From NCBI GenBank assembly GCA_003996215.1, contig QJPP01001690.1:429782-493781 (forward strand): DNA of 64,000 nucleotides. Direction: 5' to 3'. The notes beneath the pieces are model-generated. The model searched no databases, was not told the DNA's origin, and worked only from the letters and a program-made list of their open reading frames with translations. The translations under genes and the position numbers were made by a program. Position 1 is the stretch's first letter. Every line of letters starts with the position of its first letter. Positions 23,081 to 32,301 of this stretch are shown in pieces. Source of the stretch: Jaltomata sinuosa (taxonomy: Eukaryota; Streptophyta; Magnoliopsida; Solanales; Solanaceae).

Positions 23081-26000
23081 TGAGGCGGAAGCCTCATATG
23101 CGGTGATCACATGTACTATTCTTGTCTATGATAAAATGGCTTTGGTATTATTTGACCCAGGTTCTACATATTCTTATGTGTCTGTCAGTTTTGCTTTGGG
23201 GCTGGGTTTGACTTGTGATATCCTTGATTCCCCCATCTATGTTTCTACCCCAGTTGGAGAGTTGGTGGTTGTGACTCATGTATATCATGATTATTCTATT
23301 ATGTTTGTGGAGCTACATACTTGGGTAGACTTGGTAATTCGGGATATGGCTGATTTTGATATTATCTTGGGTATGACCTGGCTATCTCCTTATCATGTTG
23401 TGTTGAACTGTAACACCAAGACTGTGGCTCTAGATATTCTGGGTAAGGATAGACTAGAGTGGGAAGGTGTGAACAGGCCTAAGTCAGTTAAGATAATATC
23501 ATTTGTTCGGCCTAGAAAGCTAGTGGGGAGGGGGTGTCTCTCCTTCTTGGCTCATCTACGGGATGATAGTGTGGAGTCCCCATCTATTGAGTTAGTTCCT
23601 GTGGTTTCTGAGTTTCTAGAGGTGTTTCCAGCGGATTTGCCCGGCATGCCTCCGGACAGGGATATAGATTTCTGTATTAATTTGGAGACAGGCACTCATC
23701 CCATTTCCATTTCTTCGTATCATATGGCTCCGGCAGATTTGAGGGAACTTAAGACTCAGCTACAGGAACTCCTAGATAAGGGATTTATCCATCCCAGTGC
23801 ATCACCTTGGGGTGCTCCGATCTTATTTGTAAAGAAAAAGGACGGTAGTATGCGGATGTGCATAGACTATAGGTAGTTGAACAAAGTGACCATCCAAAAT
23901 AAGTACCCTCTACCCCGTATAGATGATTTGTTTGACCAGTTTCAGGGTGCATCATTGTTCTCAAAAATCGACTTGAGGTCGGGGTACCATCAGCTAAAGA
24001 TTAGACCTGAGGACATTCCAAAGACTGCTTTTCAGACTCGGTATGGGCATTATGAGTTTCTAGTAATGTCGTTTAGTTTGACCAATGCACCGGTAGCATT
24101 CATGAGTTTGATGAATAGGGTGTTTAAGTCCTACTTGGATTCTTTCGTTATCGTGTTCATCGATGACATCTTGATCTACTCTAAGAGTAGGGAGGAGCAT
24201 GTTAATCATCTTCTTATTGTGCTGGATATCTTGAGGCACCAAAAGCTTTATGCAAAATTCACTAAGTGTGAGTTTTAGTTGACTTCTGTGGCATTCTTGG
24301 GGCATGTAGTGTCAAAAAAAAGGGTGATGGTAGATCCTCAGAAAATTGAGGCAGTCAAGAGTTGGGTTTGGTCTAGCTCTGTGACCGAGGTGAGGAGTTT
24401 TGTTGGGCTCGCGGGGCACTATCGGAGGTTTGTTAAGAATTTTGCTTCTATTGCTACTCACTTGACCATGCTGACATAGAAGGAAGTACCATTCGTGTGG
24501 TCCGACAAGTGCGAGGAGAGCTTCCTAAAGCTTAAGACACTTTTGACCACAACCCCTATTTTGTCCTTGCCGGTTGAAGGTAAAGACTTTGTTGTTTTCT
24601 GTGATGCTTCACATTTTGGTTTGGGTGCTATGTTGATGCAGGATAGGAATGTGATAGCCTATGCATCCAGGCAGTTGAAGGTGCATGAGAGTAATTACCT
24701 GACTCACGATTTAGAGTTGGCAGCGGTGGTTTTTGCATTGGAAATCTGGAGATACTACCTTTATGGTGTCAAGTGTGAGGTATTCACAGATCATCACAGT
24801 CTGCAGCACGCTTTCACTCAGAAGGATTTGAATCTGAGGTGGATGGAGTTATTGAAGGATTATGATATGACAATTCAGTACCATCCGGGTAAGGCTAATA
24901 TGGTGGCAGACGCATTAAGCCAGAAAACTGTTAGCATGGGTAGCTTGACTTGTTTGGGGGCGACCAAACGACCATTGGCTCAGGTGATTCGGGCTTTGGA
25001 GGCCAAGTTCATGCACTTGGTGTTTCAGATCAAGGTGGGTTGTTGGCCAGCATTGAGGTCAAGGCCACCTTCATAGAGGAAATAAAGGCAAAGCAGTTTT
25101 AGGATCCAAAACTGGGCAAGTTACGAGGTAAGGTAATATTTGGGGAGTCCAGAGACGTCATGTTAGACTCTGGTGGAGTGTTGCATTTTAGGGAGAGGAT
25201 TTGTGTTCCTCAGGTGGATGATATGATACAGAAAATCTTGGCAGAAGCTCATGGTTCGCGGTACTCAATTCATCCGGGTGTGACCAAAATGTACAGGAAC
25301 TTGAGGCAGCGTTACTGGTGGCCCGGGATAAAAAGGGACATAGTGAACTTTGTGTATAAATGTCAGAACTGCCAGCAGGTAAAGTATTAACATCAGAGAC
25401 CTGCAGGACTAGTTCAGAGAATGCTAATTCAAGAGTGGAAGTGGGAAATAATAGCCATGGACTTCGTAGTGGGTCTTCCCAAGACATTGGGGAAGTATGA
25501 CTCAATTAGGGTCATTGTTGACAGGCTGACCAAGTCCGCTCATTTCATTCTGGTCAGGGTAGATTATAATTCACAGCAATTGGTTAAGATCTACGTGAAG
25601 GAGATTGTGAACTGCATAGGGCCATTGTCTATCATTTCAGACAGGGGTACGCAGTTTACTTCTAAGTTCTGGGGCAAGTTACACGAAGAGTTGGGTACAC
25701 AACTCACCTTTAGCACAGACTTCCACCCTCAGACTGATGGTCAGTCATAAAGGACAATCCAGGTATTGGAGGACATGCTGAGAGCATGTGTGATGGACTT
25801 CGGGGGTCATTGGGACCAGTTTCTACCGTTGTGCTACCACTCCAGTATTGATATGGCACCGTTCGAGGCCCTGTATGGGAGGAACTGCAGATCACCGGTT
25901 GGGTGGTTTGAGGAAGGCGATGTGAAGCCTCTAGGCGTAGACTTAGTGAAGGAAGCGCAGGAAAAGGTAAGGGGTATACAGACCAAGTTGTTGGCTGCTC

Positions 26001-26545
26001 AAAGCAGGCAGAAGCAGTATGCAGATCGCAAGGTCCGAGACATGGACTTTCAGGTTGGTGAGCAGGTATTATTAAAGGTATCACTAATGAAAGAGGTTAT
26101 GCAGTTTGGTAAGAAGGGCAAGCTTAGCCCTCGGTTCATCGGTCCATTTGAAGTTCTTGAAATTGTGGGGCCAAAGGCTTACAAGTTAGCACTGTCACCT
26201 AGTTTCTCGGGCGTCCATCCGGTATTCCATGTATCCATGCTTAAACTATACCATGGGGATAGAGATTACATCATCAAGTGGGATGAGATACTTTTTGATA
26301 AGGACCTTCATTATAAAGAGGAACCAGTTTTAATTCTTGCTCGAGATGTCCGGAGGTTGAGGACAAAGGTGATTGATATGGTGAAGGTTCAGTGGAAGCA
26401 TCGTCCAGTTGAGGAAGCCACTTGGGAAATCGAGAAGGATATGCAGGACAAGTACCCTCGATTGTTTGAGGATTCAGGTACTACACTTCCTTCCTTTTAT
26501 TTCCATAATTTTGGGTTTGATCATTCGGGGAGAAACGATGGGTAA
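23081..26545 (+). pseudogene. B2 pol pseudogene: protease, RT, RNase H, integrase, chromodomain
   Basis: Protease has LFDPGSTYSYVS (about 23150). RT runs from about 23700 with FIDDILIYSKS, the catalytic site, at about 24160-24190. RNase H follows (FCDASHFGLGA, LELAAVVFALEIW, TDHHSLQ). The integrase zinc finger (CQNCQQVKY) and core (MDFVVGLP, ISDRGTQF) precede a chromodomain at about 26315-26480. Stops occur at 23874 (Gln), 24276 (Trp), 24477 (Gln), 25100 (Gln), 25388 and 25748. The last stop falls exactly on the catalytic Glu codon of DD35E. A single-base deletion near 25020 shifts frame. Twenty-one bases encoding EFSYNNS in B1 are missing near 25835, and four residues are missing near 24838. 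Confidence 0.93.
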
Positions 26546-26557
26546 ATTGATATTTGT

Positions 26558-28793
26558 TGTAATGACCGGGTCCGTAATTATGGGTAGTCCAATCGTTCCA
26601 AGTTTTAGAGTTAGAAAACTCTGAATTTGGGGGTTTGAAATTCTGGGCTAGGCTAGCCTTGGTCGGTTTTGGAGCGAGGTAGAGTCTAGGAAAATCCGAG
26701 TAAGGATTGGTCATTTTATCTTGCTTCAAGCTAGTTTTCCATGTAGCCAAGATATAAGGGAGTCCGGGAGACTTTTCAGAATCGCATTTGGGTAGGTAGA
26801 ACTCTTGGAATCGTGTTTGACGTAAAGGGGTTTTTTTGGGTTGTCAGAAAAATCAAGTGTGTTGTAAAATGGCCAAAACTGGGAAATTTTCGGACCTTCT
26901 GTCTGTGATGGGTGCAACCGCGTGCAATAGCGGCCACTGCTATAGCAGTGGAAATTACCCCTATAGCGGCGGTCAAATGGCGGTCAACCTACTTAAGACC
27001 GCTATAGCGACAGCCTATCTCTATAGCAGAGTGGGAATCGCTATAACAGGCCGACGGGATTTTAATGCAGAAACAACTCCCAAAATATTCAGTTTTTCAC
27101 AATTTCGTTTTGGGAGAAGGGCTAGGCGATTTCAGGCATTTTTCTTCCTTTTTTCATCAAAAGTTTTCCCCAAGGTAAGGTTTTCGTCCCCCAATCTTTG
27201 TATTACGTTTCCTATGTGGTAGAATTGCTAGGAGGGAATTTGGGAAAGGTTAGAATAACCGAGGGATGGTGGAATTCGGGGAAGGAAGGGGATTTCAAGC
27301 ATGTGTGTTCTTGGGTATGGATTAAAGTACATTATTATGATCATAGGTTGTTTAATTCTCTGTTTTATCCGTAAAAATGATAGAACTAGGAGAATTAACG
27401 GTGAGGAAGACCAGGAAAAGGGTGGGATGATCATGGGTGGCCTGGGGTTTGGAGTTTGGTATAATCCGGGTAATGTGCAGGCCTTGTATGTTAATTGTAT
27501 GTACTATGTGTTGTTTTTAGACCAAGAACAAGAGGAATCTGAAACATGGAAAATCTCGGGTCAAATAAAGCTTGAAATATTTCGAGGTAGGTGATGCCTT
27601 AAGATTTTCTGTGAATGTGTATATTCATGTACTCATGTCTAAGTGATTGTGTGCATTACATTGCTTAGGAAATTTGTGTGGAATGTCTAGGTTCCTGTTT
27701 ATAGTCTATGATTGAACGGTGTTTACTTGTTGGTTTTACAAGTTGTGTGTGTTTATCTATTGACTGTGGTTTGTTGACATTCGATTGGCTCGGGTACCAC
27801 GCCTGGTATAGGTATAACAAATGGTTGGCACGGGTACCACGCCTGGTACGGGTATAACACTTGGTTGGCACGGGTACCACGCCTGGTACGGGTTTACTTT
27901 ATTGCATCTTGCATTGGTTCATAAATTATTGTATTGCATTGGTTGATATTGGTTCCGTGTGTAGACCGAGTTGTTTTACTGAATATAATACTTGATATTG
28001 GTTCCGTGAGTGGACCGGGTTGTCTTTTAAAAGGTGCTATTGTTGGTGGTCCTTGAGTGGCCGAAAACTTTGTATAACTGTTGTGTTGGTCTTGGTTTAG
28101 GCCGGGTGAAATAATCACTTTTAGTATGTGTCTAGAGGGGATTCCAGGGTGGGTTTGGGCTAGACGAAAAAGTATAGTTAATGGCTCATGTTCGTGGTAT
28201 AGAACTGTAAGAGATGGATTTCATGCTGGGACAAGGTAGGTAGAGACTTGGAGTCTAGGACCTGTATACTTGTTTCATGTTTTTCATATATTTACTTGCA
28301 TATGTTGTACTGTTATATATGTTATTTACTTGAAAACTGGCTGATGATCCTACCAGTACACAGTGGTGGTGTACTGATACTGCACTTGCTTGTCTTTGGT
28401 GAGTACAGAAAATCTACCAGCGACTGAGACGCGACCTCGCATTTAGCACCGGCGATTCTGACTTTCAAGGGTGAGCTGCTTGTTTCGAGCTACCTTGGGT
28501 TGCCCTTAGAGTTTCAGTCCATTGTTTCGGACCTAAAACTATTTCATTTTTATCTTTTGGGTTACATCCCCGTATTCAGATATTTGGTATTGATGTTTGG
28601 TACGATGACTTTCAGTTCTTAGGAGGGATTTTCCGTAGGATAATGATTATGATTAGTTTTTGATTTGTTTTGATTGCTAGTTTACTTTTCGCTTGATGGT
28701 TTTAGGCTATTAGTCTAGGCAAGGGTTGAACTCTATTGGTTCGCTCATCCGGGGGCTGGGTGGGTGTCACTCACGACGGGTTGAGTCGTGACA
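26558..28793 (+). repeat. B2 3' LTR
   Basis: It starts TGTAATGACCGGGTCCG and ends TTGAGTCGTGACA, followed by ATAAC. It has the same internal landmarks as the 5' LTR: palindromes at about 26935-27045, splice-donor-like CCAAGGTAAGG at about 27170-27180 and hairpin minisatellite at about 27785-27892. Confidence 0.93.
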
Positions 28794-28860
28794 ATAACCC
28801 CACTCCCTCGGTCATTTTCCTCATCGAAACGCACCTAAGAAAACCCGACAACCACAGCTC
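28794..28860 (+). repeat. A1 3' LTR, right part, truncated
   Basis: This short piece continues the A-family LTR across the B2 insertion (ATAACCCCACTCCCTC, matching A3 at about 29627). The match stops abruptly after ACCACAGCTC at 28860, so about 1.4 kb of this LTR is missing. Confidence 0.85.
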
Positions 28861-28985
28861 ATGTCCGTATCTTAGTTTAGTTTTAATCTAATTAATTATT
28901 GCCTCTTTTTAGTCATATTTTAATGTTTTAGGATCATTACTTGTCCTTACACCATATTGATCATGTATCACATTGATGTGGTTTC
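28861..28985. other. Short non-repetitive stretch, diverged copy of sequence at 31195-31420
   Basis: There is no open frame. Two segments resemble sequence on the other side of A3: ATTGCCTCTTTTTAGTCAT is close to ATTGCTCTTTTTAGCCAT near 31217, and the ATCATTACTTGTCC region resembles 31370-31420. The last five bases (GTTTC) are the left target duplication of A3. Confidence 0.5.
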
Positions 28986-29423
28986 TGTTAACACTCAATT
29001 TTGGCCCTATATTTTTCAAGTTAATATTTTTAAATTTTTTGTTTGTTAAATTGCAAAGAATATAATTTTTTCTCATATTTTTTCAATGTTAATATAATTT
29101 ATTGATAATTATCCTCATTTTGAACATATTGAGATTTTTTTATCAAAGTTTTATTCATTTTAGTTAATTTTAATTATCGTTAATTTTTATTACAATCATT
29201 TTTTCATAAATAAATATTGTTTAATTTTATTGAATCATCAATTGTTTAGTTTTTACACAGTCCATTAATACATAAAGGTGGAGAAGATATTTCTTGCACA
29301 GATAAATAAATAGCACATGGTTTTAGGTAAACCATAGTTTTGAGCACGTGGTTTTGAGCACACAATTTTGATAGTCCATGGTTTTGTTTTGCCACTTAAA
29401 TGGTTTAGGATTTTAAAGTTTTC

Positions 29424-29430
29424 TATAAAG
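29424..29430 (+). promoter_or_regulatory. Putative TATA box of solo LTR A3
   Basis: TATAAAG lies in the same conserved context as in the A1 LTRs, about 440 bp into the LTR. Confidence 0.5.
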
Positions 29431-30173
29431 TGTCTCATACACAGTACGCACTCCTCGGTGGTGGATAATTTCTAAATTTGGCAAAAAATTCTCAAAGGTT
29501 CTCTTCTCTCCCTTCACTATTCACCGGCCGCCGCCACCCCACCAGAATCCGGACACCTCCGGTGAAAACCCAGATCTGCCAATCTCCGTTCTCCCTTCCT
29601 CTTCATCTCCGGTGAGCTCCACCACCATAACCCCACTCCCTCCATCATTTTCCCCGTCGAAACGCACCAAAGAAAACCCGACAACCACAGCTCAACAACC
29701 GGAGCTCCACCAGACCCACAAAATGACCCCTCTTCTCTTCCCTCTCCCTTTCGCTGGTACACTCCCACCATTGCCGGACCGCGATGAGCTCCGACGAGCA
29801 AGGGAAAAATCCTCTTCGACTAGCCGTTGCTCAGATGACGGACCACCACTGTAAGCCTCATTTCTCTTCCCCCTTTTTCTCATGATTTTGAGCTCTGTTT
29901 CAGGTGATACTCCGGTGGCTATGTTGTTTTGTCCAGATCTGGTCGGAAAAATACTTCACTCCAGTGACATCTTTTCCATTATATATTTTTTTATCTTTGT
30001 TTGTGCATATTTGTAGTCTTTACGTCTCACTATTTTGCTAGTTACTATCATTAATGGGCTGATTTATTTTGTAAGTTTTGTTGCTTTTTTTCGACGTTTC
30101 TTGAAGTATTTAATCTTCATTTCTTTTCTTTCATTGTTATCCGTGTTTAGTCATTTAGCCAGTGACCCTTAAG

Positions 30174-30360
30174 CAGTGGCGGAGCCCCCCTTGGCAAGGG
30201 GTTCATCCGAACCTCCTTCGATAGAAAATTATACTATTTATACACGGTTAAAATTATTTTTTATGTATATATAGTAGATGTTGAACCCCCTTCCATTAGT
30301 TCGTGTATTTGTATTTTCAGATTTTGAATCCCCTCAATAAAAATTCTGGCTCCGCCTCTG
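30174..30360. mobile_element. hAT-type MITE inside solo LTR A3
   Basis: It is the same length (187 bp), ends and 8-bp flanks (CCCTTAAG at 30166-30173, CCCTCAAG at 30361-30368) as the copy at 1895-2081. Its position in the LTR is also identical, so both copies descend from one insertion in an ancestral LTR. Confidence 0.85.
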
Positions 30361-31148
30361 CCCTCAAGGTTGGGTTATATTCTTTAAACACTCACTGTTT
30401 ATGGTATTACTTGGAATGAAATTTAATTGGTTATGCTAATTTATTAATTTGAGTTTGAATATGTTATGGTATTTTGTGGTTTGAGTTTTAATTTGTTATG
30501 GCACCTTGTTATTGAAATTGGTCAATGAAAGAATCTCTCCGTCGAATTTTCGAGGCCTCTCCATAATAAAAGAAGGATATTATTTTGAGTTCGATCATTT
30601 CATATCGAATATCAATTTATATGGCCGATGAAGAAATTTTTGTCAATTTCCAAGGCTTCCAATGTATATAAGACGGGTTTATTCTTAGTTATTATTTATT
30701 TAATTCTCTTTGATTAATTTTCGTTCATTGCTAACACTTTTACTAAGAGTGTTTACAAGTACATGAAAATGCTTTTCGAAAAAGATATTCGAATTAAAAT
30801 TTGAAGATGTTGTATAATTCTTTATTGTATTTATTTATTTTAGCTAACGATAGACAAATATTAGGCCGTTTCATAAAAGTTTGTCCTTGAATTCTTAGAG
30901 TTTTGGAGAGTCCTTTTCTCTAACTCGAAAGAATCAAGGCATTTGTTTTATCTCCTCAATTGAAAAAATGAGTTCAGTTGGGAACCACCGTTGTGGATTC
31001 TTAAAATTTGTTCAATTGGTAATAAGGTTTCCTAATTATCCTAAAATTAGGTGGCGACTCTCTTTCCTCTTTTTCTTTCTATTTTTTTTTTAAATTAATT
31101 ATTTTTTGATGAGTCCCAAAATTGTGTCCTATCGGATATAACAGTTTC

Positions 31149-31966
31149 CCAAATATGTAACAAAATAGTTTTACAATATTTGAATTGTGTTATTTTTCTT
31201 AATTTAATTTAATTAACTATTGCTCTTTTTAGCCATATACAAGTGTTTGTCTATATATTCTGTAGGTCAATTATAGACTTCTTGCAAAGTGGATTATTTG
31301 TGAGGATTGTCTATAATATATGAATCGATTTAGCAAAGAGAGTCTCACTTTTAAGAAAATATTTTGTAATCATTACTTGTTCTCAAACTCATTGGATCAT
31401 GTCACCGATTGATGAAGACTCTCATATGATATAATAAAGTACTATTATTATTATATCACAAATGGGGAGTCTCCTCCCATGCTCTCATATAATCACCATC
31501 CACAACAATAATTTCTGCAATAGACATTATAGAACTAAAGTAGTCGATCCTAGACTACAGTCGTGGTCGATGACTAGTCGATGATGTTCGTACAAGACGG
31601 AGATGGAGCACAATTACTTTCTTATCGATGATCTCAATCTAAGTTATGTTGGAATGGGGATACAATTTTAGAGTACACATGAACTTATGAAATGTATCTA
31701 ATGAGGCTAGAATCTCTTCCGAAAAGGTGAGAGAGATTTGAAAGCTTGTGGCTGTAACAATGGTGGAAAAGCTTGTTTGATTTTTTTTTTAAATAATGGG
31801 TGAAAATGGTTGTAATAGGGAAGATTCTACTAAATATAGACTGAATTTTTTATGTGAGCCAGAAAATTTTACCAAAAAAAGACCTGAAAAGAGGGGAAAA
31901 TCAAGGGAAAAATTGATTTTGAATTTTTTATTAGTTTTATAAAAAAAATTGAATACATATATTGAG
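31149..31966. other. Left flank of element H, no gene seen
   Basis: AT-rich sequence without a convincing open frame or repeat-family match inside this window. Removal of A3 and H would join 28861-28985, this stretch and 59565-60042. This would be the old target DNA. GTGAG at 31967-31971 is the left target duplication of H. Confidence 0.55.
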
Positions 31967-32301
31967 GTGAGTGTTTTAGGAAAACAAATGGTTTGACTTT
32001 AAAAATTATTTCGAAAAACTAAGTTAACTTTCAAAATAATTTTAGAAAAAGCAAGAGTCGCCCCTTAATTAATTAGAGGAAAATTAAGAAAACCTTTTAA
32101 GAAATTTCTAAAGTTTAAAACAGATAAAAAAAACTTTAAAAATTTAGAGATTTTGGGTAAGAGGTTCATATTAATACTCTTGGAAGGGTGTTAAGGCACC
32201 AAAAATATTTGTTAACTCACGATTATCCGTTGATTTAAAACAACTCTTATTTTTGACTAACTTCAAAAAATATTATTTGTTTTGAAAAATACGAGAATAT
32301 T

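Larger units (their letters stand above)
19167..28793 (+). mobile_element. Tekay-like chromovirus B2, full length, coding region decayed
   Basis: LTRs at 19167-21401 and 26558-28793 (about 2235 bp each), a tRNA-iMet-type PBS, gag, protease, RT, RNase H, integrase and chromodomain are all present in order. The target duplication ATAAC is perfect (19162-19166 and 28794-28798) and the flanks join to restore an A-family LTR. It is the most complete element in the window and the best reference for the B family here. Multiple stops and one frameshift prevent expression of the polyprotein. Confidence 0.96.
1117..28860 (+). mobile_element. Ogre/Tat-like non-coding LTR retrotransposon A1, broken by three later insertions
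   Basis: The parts in order are: a 5'-truncated 5' LTR (1117-2945), a PBS, a leader (to 4697), a 3' untranslated region with tandem repeats (13760-16145 and 18162-18523), and a 3' LTR starting at 18524 that is truncated at 28860. B1, B3 and B2 interrupt it, and each has a matching 5-bp target duplication. Once these are removed the internal region is only about 4.5 kb and holds no gag or pol that I can recognise. The PBS type, long LTR and 3' UTR tandem repeats fit the Ogre/Tat lineage. It is either a non-autonomous derivative or an element with a large internal deletion. Confidence 0.8.
28986..31143 (+). mobile_element. Solo LTR A3 of the Ogre/Tat-like A family
   Basis: It is 2158 bp long, starts TGTTAACACTCAATTTTGG and ends ATCGGATATAACA. 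The target duplication GTTTC is perfect (28981-28985 and 31144-31148). No PBS follows and no internal sequence is present, so this is a solo LTR. It contains a TATA motif (29424-29430) and a hAT-type MITE. It is the best full-length reference for the A-family LTR in this window. Confidence 0.95.

Noticed and set aside
26481..27594. Small frames in the B2 3' LTR as host genes
   Set aside because: All lie within an LTR with matching sequence in the other B LTRs, where the frames are not kept.
29517..29883. Open frames of 63-94 residues in A-family LTRs, also at 1200-1604
   Set aside because: They are Pro/Ser- or Arg-rich translations of the pyrimidine-rich LTR sequence. They occur in overlapping frames on both strands and do not resemble a protein family.
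28861..31420. The similar short segments at about 28880 and 31200 as target duplication of a larger element
   Set aside because: They are diverged and A3 already has a perfect GTTTC duplication; a small older local duplication is more likely.
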